Assembly (NCBI GenBank): GCA_025617745.1
Contig: CM046867.1
Span: forward strand, 25,288,705-25,352,704
DNA from: Heliocidaris erythrogramma
Taxonomy: Eukaryota > Echinodermata > Echinoidea > Camarodonta > Echinometridae
Length of the DNA stretch: 64,000 bases
Direction: 5' to 3'
Shown here: one piece after another, positions 11,921-23,054 of the stretch
Position numbering within the stretch: the first letter of the stretch is position 1
Layout of the letters: every line of letters begins with the position of its first letter
The notes under the pieces: generated by a model
The model's input: the letters and a program-made list of their open reading frames with translations, nothing else
Database searches by the model: none
What the model was told of the DNA's origin: nothing
Translations under genes and position numbers: made by a program

Positions 11921-13018
11921 TCAAAATAATATCGATCTACCCTAACGCCGTGGACGCCAGTTCCCCACGGACAGCGTTTTATCATTTGGTACGATTTTCC
12001 GTTAAAATCCAGAGAAATTCTCAGAAACTAAATACGAAAGAGAAAAGCGACAGTGGCTGAGTGAGAAACGAGCCAAAGCTGAGAGAGACAAGAGACAATC
12101 GTTGAGTTAGGAAACAGTATCGGAAGAAGCATTTCCCTATTGGGTGAAAGAGATACGGATGTCGCGGGTTTTGGGATAATGTAGTTTGCAGACCAAAGTT
12201 GTACGATAAGATGTTCTCTTGTTTCTTAAGTCACTTTGTTTACCGGAGATTCTACATTTTCTCGTGAAATCGATACATCCGTTACCTTTATGAACTTTAA
12301 AGAGTATTTTAGTCAATTTCTCCCGTTCCCTCTTTTCAGAGATTTTCATCATACGTTTTAACATTTTAACTGCGGTGTTAAAACTTCCCAGATTTTTTTT
12401 TATTTTGCATCTTTCTTGATAGCTTCCTCTTTTTTAAAATCAAATTTTCAATTTTTGTCTTTTAACAAATTTTTTTTCTTTGCTTGTTTTTCTTCTCACA
12501 CCCTTTCCTTTAAATTAAAAGAAAATCAAATTTTCGCTGTAGTCTGCAAATACTACTTTCCGTAGTCCTACATTTGAATTTGAATTTGAATTTGAATTAA
12601 CTTCTTCTGAAAGTTGTTCATGCTGTTTTGATAAAGTGAAGTTTGTAAGGATATTTCAACAGCATTGTATTGGTTCTTGAACTAGGTTCTTTACATCTCA
12701 ATGCTACTAAATTCGAGAATTCTCATAATTTTCTCCCACATGATCCAGTAATGTTCGTAGGTCATAAATTTGGTAAAAATGGACTGTTTTTTATGCATCT
12801 ACAGATATAGAAATTGATCATACTATTACGTTGATTATGTTGTTTAACATGTAAAGTAAGGGTGAAAGTCAAGAGAAAAATTATATCAAAGTAATAAATA
12901 AATAGACAAATAGATAAATAAATAAGTATATAAAAAAGACATTTTAAAGAATAGATAATTAATAAATGAATAAATAAATGAATAGTCCAAGTCCAGTACA
13001 TGAACCTTTAATTCATGG
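11921..13018. other. Unassigned AT-rich sequence with short repeats
   Basis: No gene recognised. It contains a TTTGAA hexamer repeat (12573-12598) and an AAATA/AAATG-rich tract (12890-12985). Confidence 0.4.
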
Positions 13019-15790
13019 TTATTCTTCGTCCCTGGGAAGATCAGAACGCTCATAATCCAGTTTCACTTTGAATCGCACGTCCTTGATGAGGATGAGGTAC
13101 GAAAGGGGTGCAGCTACATCCATAAAGCTCCTCAAAACTTCTATTTTCAATGGACTATCTGGGTGACGCCTTATTGGAGCAGTACCCCCATCCTCTAAAT
13201 CGTGTAGCAGAACATTTGTTCGACCATGAACACCACTAACACTGAACAACTCATGCAAATCCCGAAACAACTCTTGCATCTGAGCTCTCTCCCCTCTAGA
13301 AAGATGACAAAGTTTCTCAACCATCTCTGAGTTTCTCATCTTCACACCAGGCAAATAACAACATCAGTTGGGCCATCTATGTGACTCTCACTGTAACCAC
13401 GGGTACTAACTTCAGGTAGTTACCCCTCCTTCTCTATTTCACACTCTGTACCATTCTGCTCCGAGCTTTCAGCGCGAACGACTGGGTTTACCTCATATTC
13501 CTGTTCTCCACACACATGATTACCACCTTTCTTGTGATCACTCTCTGCCAAAGACTCCGTCACACTCTCTACTGAATTCTCCTGGAATGGAGATAGCAAT
13601 TAATTTTCTGTTACAGACAATAACACTGACCCTGAATATGTTCTCTTTTGATTTCGACAAAGACTAGCTTAGTAATGGCATATGATGGGTTATGAACAGG
13701 TACCACTTCAACTAATTGATCTGACCTGCCATGAAGCATGGAGTCACTACTGTCTCTAAAATGTGGCCTCACTCTTTCTTCTGCCAAGTCATTGCCAAGA
13801 AGCAAAGTGACACCCTCAACAGGAATTGCGGGGCGTACTCCAACCACAACAGGACCTGATACAATTCCAGTTTGCAAATGAATGTGGTGAAGAGGAACCC
13901 TAATCGTTTTCTCTCCCACACCTCGGACGAATACCTCGGAATCAGCTGACGAATCCCTTGAAAAGGGGAGGATATCTGCATGAAGGAGACTCTGCACAGA
14001 TCTTGTGTCTCTCAAAGTAGTTGCAGGTACTCTTTGCTCACTTTCAGTGAGACTGACAAAATCTTCCCATAGGAAGGCTTGAAATCGTCATGACTCACGA
14101 CTTCCATTCACCAATTCGCTCGGGCATACATCCCTGGCATTAGTCTCCGCCTTCGATTTTTTCTTCATCAGCAACGAGCACTCCGATATCACATGACCAT
14201 CTTTCTTGCACTAAAAGCATGGTCCCACTTTTTTTCTCTTAAATGTTGGGCTCAAAGACCCATCTTGCTTGTGATTAGTCTGGAGGGGTCTTGTATTATC
14301 ATTACCCGCAACGAGATTACTCCCGCTCACACAACTATCCTCAGAGCTTGCTGTATGAGTTAGCATATACTCATCAAGGAGGATTGCACCCTGTTTCACA
14401 TCTTCTACCCTTCTCTCTTCCAAATACATCCTCGTATCAGGCGTAATGCATCTCTTCAGCTCATCCAAAAGGGTGAGGTCCTTTAATTGCTCAAAGTTCT
14501 TCACAGCACTTGCCGACAAGCAGCGATCAAAGTGCATTTGCTTCTCATGCGCAAACTCAACAAAAGTCTGGCCTTCACTCTTTCTGGAATTCCTAAACCT
14601 CTGCCTATAAGCCTCTGGTACCAACTCATAAACCCGCAAGATAGCACTTTTCAAAGTGTCATACTCAGAACAATCATCGACTGAAAGGGAGGCGTAAACC
14701 GCCTGTGCTTTTCCGACCAGAGAACATTGCGCTAATGTTGGCCATGTAGTCTAAGGCCAGTCCAAGCTGGAAGCAAGCTTTTCAAAATTATGTAAAAATT
14801 CATCGACCTTGTCCTCACAAAACTTTGTGACTAATTTGACATGTCTAGAGACATCAAAGCTCCGTGGTTTACCCCCATCTCGACTCCTATCAAACTCCAT
14901 CTTCTTCCCTTGTAGCTCGATTTCTTTCAATCTTAGCTCCGCCTCAATGTTCTTTTCATCACCGCTCTTATTCAATGAATGCACGGACAAATCAGAAGAT
15001 ACATGATCCCTTACATCTATCTCCTTCCAGACCTTATTGTCATAAAGCCACTGAATTGCCTTTTCTCTCATTTCAGCTTTCCGTGAAGTGGAAGAAGCAG
15101 CCACACCAAAATGCTTTGTAGCCTCAAGCAACTCAACCTTTCGAAGAGTATGCAACTCTTTGAGTGTTGCATTATCAAAAAAAAAGTTTCACCTTATCTG
15201 CCGCCATTGTTAGTTCAGAAGACACAACATACTAATACTACTCAGAGACCATACAAGACCTAGTCTTTCCTGCACCATTAGAAAAAAAAATGATATCACA
15301 CAAAAGGACGAATGAATCCAATTACCAAACACCTTTGCGAATGGTTTCTCGATATGACTAATTCAATGCGTATGCCCTACACAAGCCGTACATATCTACA
15401 CGAAAACAACGACAACTTTAACTGAGCTACACAATTAGATCAATTAGTTAGAGAACCATTTCCAGGCCCTAAAATATAAATTTTAGGAAACTCCTTTGAC
15501 GTGCCCCCATGTTACATTCCACTCAATTCAAACTCCTACCTGCTATACTTGACATTTCTCAAGGACCTCACAACATCTTACAACTAGACAGATTTAACTA
15601 CAAATCACGACAAAAGGCAGGCTCAAATGTGGATTGCCGAGAAAAACTGATTTATTCTCCCTTCAAGTCGCTAGGGATTCAAAACCCGTAACACTGATAA
15701 TAAATTTTCCCAAAATCGTAGGCGCTTCAGAGATATACTTCAAAATCTGTTGGTTGGTTGAAAGAAGTGCGTACAGAGAAGATTCGTACA
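13019..15790 (-). mobile_element. Broken Ty3/gypsy-type LTR retrotransposon, 5' half only
   Basis: Reading leftwards on the minus strand: a single LTR-like block (15510-15790, TG...CA bounded), a primer-binding-site-like TGGGGGCAC adjacent to it (15501-15509), a gag-like region (about 14211-15160), a protease-like region (about 13611-14015) with a short LLLGNDLA word, and the segment that normally lies between protease and reverse transcriptase (13019-13354, with GRTNVLLHD-like sequence). The catalytic reverse transcriptase, RNase H, integrase and the far LTR are not seen. The copy is a fossil with multiple breaks and a missing 3' half. Age cannot be estimated from LTR divergence because only one LTR is present. 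Confidence 0.8.
15510..15790 (-). repeat. Candidate LTR of the 13-15.8 kb element
   Basis: On the + strand the block starts TGTTACATT and ends TTCGTACA, giving the TG...CA boundary expected of an LTR. It lies directly beside a tRNA-Pro-like primer site start (TGGGGGC). At 281 bp it is within the usual range. No second copy was found in the window. Confidence 0.6.
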
Positions 15791-16481
15791 TTGACGATTT
15801 AGCCAGCGTATGCCAACATTTCTCTAAAACGCTGGCATCCGCTGAACTATCGATGTTTTTTTGTTTTTTGTTTTTTTAATTTTGGACTATACATAGCGTA
15901 TTCATAACGAGTTGGGCGTATACATAATGTATTAGTAACTTATATAGCCCGTTTCGATAATTATACCAACGAATGCTTAGCGTATCGCCGACGATCACGT
16001 GTCGCAGCGTATGAAAAGGCTGCCGCTCGATGATTAGAGAGAATTAAATTGTATTATTTTATATAATTGAAGTATGTCTGTGAAAAAACAATAAAGAAAA
16101 AAATTGTTGGTGATAATAGTCAAAATTGACTGATTGCCATTCAACACGAATCAACAACAACAACGATTCAAATAAAAAACGCACTAGACATCGCAGTATC
16201 AACATCACCGTCATGCCGAAGAAAACTTCGAAGAACGCTGCTACTACGTAAGGTATCTGTAGGCGTAAGTTACAAACACGTTCAGTAAGTTCTGTGGTCG
16301 TCGACCGGATGCGTTGGAGATAAGTTCGATGTAAGTTACACTTTTAAGTATTACACTTTTAAGTGTGATTTAAAAGTTCAAAGCACGTTTCTCATAGGTT
16401 GGAAGTAAGTTTTGCAGAGGCCGCGGAGCGTTTTTGAAAATGGGGGCTGATCTGATTTCACTCATTAATAGGCCATTCCTA

Positions 16482-17379
16482 GTCACGTGTGTGACAGAAT
16501 AACAGGCATTTGGGCTATTCTGAGCCCTATCATTTTAATAACCTTCCAAGTGTGTTGGTTTTTCCTGTATATACAGCAAATACAGACATATAGGTACATG
16601 GATTAAATAACAAAAGGTCAATGATAATGCCTGTTCTACGCCAGAGGTTAAAAAAATGTCAGGTCACGTGTGTGACCTCGTACAGAAGCAGGTTTTTTAA
16701 ACTCACATTTCATCTTTAAATCTCTCTGAATTTTCGAAAGCTTCAATGTTCATATTTATGCATGGTAGGTATATTTCATGGTAGTATTTATTAGAAAATA
16801 GCATTAATTCTGTTGAAATTTGCATACGATTTTTGTTATGTAATATTTTGTATCATGATGTATGGTCACGTGTGTGACATTGGGGGTCACGTGTGTGATA
16901 TGCTATAGGTAATGTCTACAAATTTGGTGTACTATTGAAAAATCATAATATTTAGTATTTTTCATTCATTTTGCAATAGATCTATATATCAACATCCATA
17001 CTTCTCTTTACGAAAAATACACAGGGAACACACATTTTTCTTCGTTTTCATTTTCATAGATTTATTGATATCATTTATACAAATATTTATTGATATACTG
17101 TGGAGGTGTTTTGGTCCAGTGGATAAGTGTATTAGTGCTGCAGATCACAAGGTATGGGGTTCAATTAACTGCCATGGCACTAACGTCCTTTGGCAGGACA
17201 TTTATCTGTATTTGCCATGCTCGATCCAGGTGTAGTAAGTGGGTACCTGTAGGATTTATTTCTTGAATGCACTGAGCGCTACGGTTGTCGTGCTAAAACC
17301 AGGGTAATGACATGCTTGCAGGGCCCTCAGGGAGAACAGTATTTAGTAGTAGTGAGGATACTCTGGGTAAACAAGAAAA

Positions 17380-17418
<39 letters not shown>

Positions 17419-17953
17419 TATTATTATTGTTATTATTAATTCTTGTTCTTATCATTATGAATATTTACTATTATCTTTCTTATTAATGTTCAGACCAAAG
17501 AAGCAAAGTTAACAAATCAAAAGTTTTTTTCATGCTGATATACATATATATTCATCTTCAGCTTGTTTTATAAACTATTTTAGAAGCACATTTCAATCAG
17601 CCAATTACATTATAAATATAGGCTAGCTATAATTTGATCATAATTGTATAGGGTTATGCAATCAATTCAGAGCAAGCGGAATACAAAAGGTGAAAATAGA
17701 ATTATTAGGTCAAGAAACTCAATAACAATAGACGAAAAAGACTGTACGCGTGACTTAATTATGCGGTTGACCATTTGCACTCAGGTCACGTGTGTGACAA
17801 AGTTACTTGGGAACTAGAATCATTATTATTTGGAATAATATTTGGTGAAATGGAGGACACATACAAGTTAGCTTATGACAGGAAAATTATACATTACACA
17901 AATTGGATTTTTCAAACAGCATAAACTTTTAGTGTTTTGGTCACGTGTGTGAC
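16482..17953 (+). repeat. Six dispersed copies of a CACGTG-centred 14-mer
   Basis: GTCACGTGTGTGAC occurs at 16482, 16663, 16865, 17785 and 17940, with a one-base variant (final T) at 16886. A shorter relative TCACGTGTCG lies near 15994. All are in the same orientation within the DNA transposon. CACGTG is the canonical E-box/G-box recognised by bHLH-ZIP factors; here it may equally be a transposase-binding repeat. Confidence 0.9.
17099..17430 (+). mobile_element. tRNA-derived SINE with TTA-rich tail
   Basis: A Pol III A box-like TGGTCCAGTGGATAAG (about 17113) and B box-like GGGGTTCAATT (about 17157) are followed by a body block reading GCACTAACGTCCTTTGGC and, further on, CAGGGCCCTCAGGGAGA. 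The element ends in a (TTA)n tract (about 17381-17430). The body is shared with SINEs near 44.7, 49.0 and 49.3 kb. It is nested within the 15.8-18.5 kb DNA transposon and so is younger than it. Confidence 0.75.
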
Positions 17954-18535
17954 TTTATATTTCACTTAAATTTGCATGTTGATTATTACATGATGCATAT
18001 ATATTTTCTCTCTTAATTATTTGCAAAAGGACCTAAGAAGGGTATTATTTCACTACATAATGGCAACAACTATTAAAGCTCATATACTGAGAGATGACAA
18101 TTGTATGGTGCAAAAGGGATGTTTTTTTAACTGTAATTTATGCCATTTTTTCTAAATTTTTTTAAACGTGTCTACTAAAAAAGGTGGGGTGGAACTGCGT
18201 CCCCCACCTCCCCCCCCCCCCCCGGTTCCGCGGCCCATGTATTGGATACGCTAGCGTTATCTCGATGTATTTCGACTTCTGAGTAACGTACAATTAACAT
18301 GATTAACGTTTGTGAACGTGTGTCAACGATCGCATAACTTACCCTAGAACTTTTCGCCCGCGCAGACGTCGAACATATTTGTGCAAGCACAAAATTTTTC
18401 GACGACCTCGCCGTACTACGACGTATACCAGCGTGCTTCAGCGTGTTCTTAACTGATACAAAACTTATCTATAACTTATTCGCCAGCGTATTCACCAAAT
18501 TTTCATACGTCGGCATACGCTGGCTAAATCGTCAA

Positions 18536-18665
18536 GGTGTGACAGCTACATGAGGATAAACATGCGAACTCATTTGTTTCACAATCATTGGTGTATCCTG
18601 AAATATAGTTATGGTTATAGTATAAAATAAATATTCATACCCCTGCAAATTTTTGCCGACACATT
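18536..18665. other. Unassigned spacer
   Basis: Short AT-rich spacer between the DNA transposon and the LINE. Positions 18552-18578 match 23476-23502 at about 25 of 27 bases. Confidence 0.4.
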
Positions 18666-20600
18666 TTTTTTTGGCAGATTATTTTCTGCATTTATTGAAT
18701 GATCAATGAAGATTACAATTATATACAATAATCATAGGAAATGTACAAAAAATACATAAGATACATTATGCAAAAAAACCCAAAACAAAACAAACAAACA
18801 AAAACAAGTTGAAAATCAAAGTGAATTCATTGATTCAAGTGTAAAATGTTCCAACAGAAACTAGGATTTTAGACATGCAGTAGACCGTCTATCATAAGCA
18901 AATATCTTGACTGGATAGCGGCCTCAAAGGCAAAAGCTACAGGAAGCATACATAATTTTGATAATTGTTTGCAGATCGTTAAATAAATGGACAAAATAAA
19001 TCTTGTACAGTCTGCAGATTATAAAACCGAAAAAAAAATATTCACGTACGTGCATGTGCGTGCATGTGCGTGAGTGCATGGCTTAATTCTGGAAGTTTTC
19101 CGTATAAACACATTCAAAAAGAAGAGAGAAAAAGAGAAAATGGCTCTTTTAAGCTGAAGATTGTCCAGAACTTATATTAAAAAATAATACTACAACAGTC
19201 ACGATGATTTAATGGTCATATTGTGTTAAGATATGTTTTTTCATTAAGGCTTTAAATGAATGTAAGGATGACGCAGATTTTATGTTATCGGGAAGGGAGT
19301 TCCAAATGTCGGGACCGTGGTGTCTTATGGTTCTGTGGGCCAGTAGGGTAATGGGGTTTGCGAGATGAATGTCAGATGAATGTCGTGTAGGATAGGAGTG
19401 AACATTAGTACTGTATGTGAAAGTGTGTTGAAATACCAAAGGTAACATTTTCATTGAAAACTTAAACATAAAGATAACGGTTTGAAAAATATGAATGTCA
19501 TCTATTTTCAGAGTTTTAAAATAATAAAATAGAGGGTCTGTATTTGCTAGATAATGAGAAAGCCCTTTTCTGAAGTCGAAAGGGAGATTGAATTCTGGTC
19601 TTACTGCTATTACCCCATGCTAAATTACAGTACGATATATGGGGGAAAATTACTGAATTGTATATTGTATATAAAGCTTTTTTAGGAAGAAGATATTTTA
19701 ATTTATACAAAATTCCTATACCTCTTGATACGGAGGTACATACATTATTAATGTGAATATTCCATGTTAAATTGGAGTCTATTGTAATTCCTAAAAATCT
19801 AGTGGCTTGTTTTTCAAATCATCAATAACAATATTTTCTTGAATGAATATTTTTAAAGTACATAAAATTAGTTTTATCAATATTTAATGATAATTGATTG
19901 CATTTAAACCATCGAGATAATTTAGCTAACTCAAGATTAAGGATTTTAATTAGGGTATGTACATTTTCATGCGAGTAAAATATATTAGTATCGTCGGCAA
20001 ACAGAACATAAGTTAGGATTGGAGCAGAATTAATAATATCATTTATATATATAAAAAAGAGTAAAGGGCCCAAAATTGACCCTTGTGGTACTCCACATTT
20101 AACATTAGAGGTTGTTGACGTGGCAGATTTATATGCTACATATTGATGTCTATTATATAAATAATCTTTAAACCATAATAAAGTATTCCCTCTAATCCCA
20201 TAAAGTTGTAGTTTATAAATTAAAATCTGATGGTCTATAGTATCGAACGCCTTCGACAAATCCATAAAAACACCTATTGTATGTTCCTTTTTAGATAGAG
20301 CGTTAGTAATTTTATCACAAAGTTGTACAATATCATAGTCAGTCGAGTGATTTTTTCTAAAGCCAAATTGTTGTGGAATTAGTAAGTTATTAATATCTAA
20401 GAAAGAGTACAATCTTTTATAAACTATTCTTTCTAAGACTTTAGAAATACTCGATAACAAGGAGATGGGGCGATAATTAGTATTGAGGGGAGGGTCATTT
20501 TTTTTGTAAATTGGAATTATTTTTGCTGTTTTTAATGAGTTTGGAAAGAAAGGGATAAATTAAAAATGTGAGATAAAGGGGCGGCTATATAATGAATGAA
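18666..20600 (-). mobile_element. 5'-truncated CR1/Jockey-like LINE with reverse transcriptase
   Basis: The minus strand encodes a clear non-LTR reverse transcriptase: the upstream block FPNSLKTAKIIPIYKK then NYRPISLL (frame continuing 5' of 20460), then in the 212-codon frame 19822-20460 the motifs FMDLSKAFDTIDH, GVPQGSILGPLLF and FADDTNIF. FADD carries the catalytic aspartates. Downstream, after frame disruption, come IYNSVIFPHISYCNLAWG (19516-19710) and the typical C-terminal block GPDIWNSLP (19209-19469). A short A tail on the minus strand (T run at 18667-18675) marks the 3' end. The 5' half, including any endonuclease domain, is missing. At least two frame changes separate the C-terminal pieces, so the copy is dead. 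Clade is inferred from motif style. Confidence 0.88.
19822..20460 (-). pseudogene. LINE reverse transcriptase fragment
   Basis: A 212-codon open frame covers the finger and palm of a non-LTR reverse transcriptase. Motifs in order are ISKVLERIVYKRLY, QFGFRKNHSTDYDIVQ, the first catalytic Asp in DLSKAFDTIDH, the GVPQGSILGP turn and the FADD catalytic pair. The frame itself starts at an arbitrary TTG; coding similarity extends upstream to about 20590. The enzyme would reverse-transcribe the element RNA at a nicked target. Downstream coding is interrupted, so no functional product is expected. Confidence 0.85.
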
Positions 20601-20963
20601 TGACATGGGACTCGACAAATAAAACTCATCATTTGCATTCAGTATCCTTCTCAAACACTTCAAAGAAATTCAAATATACTATGCATCCCAGAAAAGGGGA
20701 AACCCAATTTTAGGGATAGATATTATAATCATCAAATATGATTTGATTGATAAATTTACAGTAAGAGTAAAATCTCTTCTTTTATTTGATACCAAATACG
20801 CAGTGAATCGTTCATGCATGACGGATTACGAACAATTACAAACGCTGCCTCTCAGAAACGATTTCAAGCAGATGCTACGAGTTGTTTATATTCTACTCAT
20901 CTTTTTATTCACGTTTTGTTCTTTCTCTTTTGTCTTTTCTGTTCCTGTCTTTGGTTAATGTTT

Positions 20964-21212
20964 TTAGTGGCGTAATGAGCCAAAATTTGAGGGGGCTGAA
21001 CATAGGCATAGGCGGCACAATTCCTGAATACTAAGCGAGCAAAAAAATCGAACTCTTTTAATGAAAATGTAATTTTGTCAAAGATCTAGACCTATAGGCC
21101 TATCCGGTATGTAATTTCAATTTTTTTTTCTTTCTTTTTTTCCCTTTTTCCCCATTTTGGGGGCCTGGAACTGGGGGGCTGCAGCCCCCAGCCCCCACCA
21201 GTACGCCAGTGC
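20964..21212. mobile_element. Short TIR (MITE-like) element
   Basis: Left end TAGTGGCGTAATGAG and right end (read inverted) CACTGGCGTACTGG are related. The right part holds a G/C-rich palindrome (GGGGGCTGCAGCCCCC near 21174). The arrangement resembles widespread marine-invertebrate MITEs. Boundaries are approximate. Confidence 0.45.
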
Positions 21213-21568
21213 ATTTTTTTCCTTTGTAACTTTTCATCTTTTTGTTCATTTTCTTTTCTTTTCTTTCCATTTTCCTTTTTCGCTCATTCTCTGATTTTCC
21301 GGGGCACATTCGTTTTCACTTTAGGATCCATTTCTAGCTTTCTTTTCTATTCTTTCTTTCCATTTTTTTTATCTTCATACTCTCTTTTCCCTCTGCCTTT
21401 CATTTCCCTTTCCTTATTCTATCAATCACATTCTTTGTACCATTAAACTCAGTTATCTTAAACTGATTCCAACTTTCTCATGTAATTTCGTTTTTGCCTC
21501 AACCTTTTATCAATCTCTTCATTTGTTTGTTTTTTCACTCTCAGTCTCTGTAACTTTCTGCCGTTTCT
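21213..21568 (-). repeat. Pyrimidine-rich tract
   Basis: A CT-rich tract, equivalent to the purine-rich blocks seen elsewhere but on the other strand. No gene. Confidence 0.6.
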
Positions 21569-23054
21569 TGATAATTATGTTGTAAACAAATCTTTAGGAA
21601 TTTTACTCCCAGTGTCAAAGATCGTATGCTCGATATGTAATGAAAAACACAAGTCAGAAAAAATTGGAACCAGCGGGATTCGAACCTGTCATCTACTGCT
21701 TGCCGGGCAGCGACTTAACCACCAGGCTATTCTGGTTCACGGCCAAGTCACGATGAACTAGAATCAAATACCCAAGATCCCCTTCTTTCTGACTCATTAA
21801 TATTCATTTTTAACGGTCCGCCGTAGACAATGGTTAGTAAACGAAGAAGCTTGACTGGGGAGGAATTTTTTAATTTGTAAACAAATCTTTAGGCATTTTA
21901 CTCCCAGTGTCAAAGATCGTATGCTCGATCTGTAATGAAAAACACAAGTCAGAAAAAATTGGAACCAGCGGGATTCGAACCTGTCATCTACTGCTTGCCG
22001 GGCAGCGACTTAACCACCAGGCTATTCTGGTTCACGGCCAAGTCACGATGAACTAGAATCAAATACCCAAGATCCCCTTCTTTCTGACTCATTAATATTC
22101 ATTTTTAACGGTCCGCCGTAGACAATGGTTAGTAAACGAAGAAGCTTGACTGGGGAGGAATTTTTTAATTTGTAAACAAATCTTTAGGCATTTTACTCCC
22201 AGTGTTAAAGATCGTATGCTCGATCTGTAATGAGAAACACAAGTCAGAAAAAATTGGAACCAGCGGGATTCGAACCTGTCATCTACTGCTTGCCGGGCAG
22301 CGACTTAACCACCAGGCTATTCTGGTTCACGGCCAAGTCACGATGAACTAGAATCAAATACCCAAGATCCCCTTCTTTCTGACTCATTAATATTCATTTT
22401 TAACGGTCCGCCGTAGACAATGGTTAGTAAACGAAGAAGCTTGACTGGGGAGGAATTTTTTAATTTGTAAACAAATCTTTAGGCATTTTACTCCCAGTGT
22501 CAAAGATCGTATGCTCGATCTGTAATGAAAAACACAAGTCAGAAAAAATTGGAACCAGCGGGATTCGAACCTGTCATCTACTGCTTGCCGGGCAGCGACT
22601 TAACCACCAGGCTATTCTGGTTCACGGCCAAGTCACGATGAACTAGAATCAAATACCCAAGATCCCCTTCTTTCTGACTCATTAATATTCATTTTTAACG
22701 GTCCGCCGTAGACAATGGTTAGTAAACGAAGAAGCTTGACTGGGGAGGAATTTTTTAATTTGTAAACAAATCTTTAGGCATTTTACTCCCAGTGTCAAAG
22801 ATCGTATGCTCGATCTGTAATGAAAAACACAAGTCAGAAAAAATTGGAACCAGCGGGATTCGAACCTGTCATCTACTGCTTGCCGGGCAGCGACTTAACC
22901 ACCAGGCTATTCTGGTTCACGGCCAAGTCACGATGAACTAGAATCAAATACCCAAGATCCCCTTTTACTCCCTTGGGAGTAAAATGCCTAAAGATTTGTT
23001 TACAAATTAAAAAATTCCTCCCCAGTCAAGCTTCTTCGTTTACTGATAATTATG
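21569..23054. mobile_element. tRNA-bearing tandem element with inverted tail and 11-bp target duplication
   Basis: Five head-to-tail units start at 21581, 21876, 22171, 22466 and 22761, an exact 295-bp spacing. Each unit has a leader (TGTAAACAAATCTTTAGG...), a tRNA-like block on the minus strand, and a trailer. The fifth unit is cut at about 22964 and is followed by an inverted copy of the unit junction (about 22973-23043). The whole is flanked by the direct duplication TGATAATTATG (21569-21579 and 23044-23054). Units are nearly identical, so the array is young or homogenised. No protein is encoded. The layout recalls Penelope-like or retrozyme-like tandem retroelements, but no hammerhead core is visible, so the class is open. 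Confidence 0.85.
21668..21739 (-). ncRNA. tRNA-like block, unit 1 of 5
   Basis: On the minus strand it starts GAACCAG, has an A box-like TAGCCTGGTGGTTAAG, a B box GGTTCGAATCC and ends CTGGTTC, which pairs with the start. The middle forms a short stem around CCGGCAA, as an anticodon arm would, but position 33 is C and the T stem is imperfect, so this is tRNA-like, not a functional tRNA. Equivalent blocks lie at 21962-22033, 22257-22328, 22552-22623 and 22847-22918. They probably supply an internal Pol III promoter. Confidence 0.7.

Larger units (their letters stand above)
15791..18535. mobile_element. DNA transposon with perfect 24-bp terminal inverted repeats
   Basis: The first 24 bases (TTGACGATTTAGCCAG...) are an exact inverted copy of the last 24 (18512-18535). 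Subterminal regions on both sides are crowded with the word AGCGTA/ACGTAT (left about 15809-16015, right about 18410-18500), as in transposons with multiple transposase-binding sites. The interior is AT-rich, has no transposase open frame, and carries six copies of GTCACGTGTGTGAC plus a nested SINE. It is therefore non-autonomous or decayed. No clear target duplication was seen; the left end abuts the LTR block exactly. Superfamily unassigned. Confidence 0.75.

Noticed and set aside
21668-22918. Functional tRNA gene cluster
   Set aside because: The blocks have A and B boxes, but the end stem is displaced, the T stem is poor and position 33 is C. They lie inside a mobile repeat unit.
21580-23043. 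Hammerhead ribozyme in the tandem tRNA-like units (retrozyme hypothesis)
   Set aside because: Neither strand of the 295-bp unit shows a CTGANGA core paired with a GAAA and a cleavable UH at suitable spacing; only the tandem layout fits.
21580-23043. CRISPR array
   Set aside because: Repeats are long, there are no unique spacers, no cas genes, and the sequence is clearly animal.
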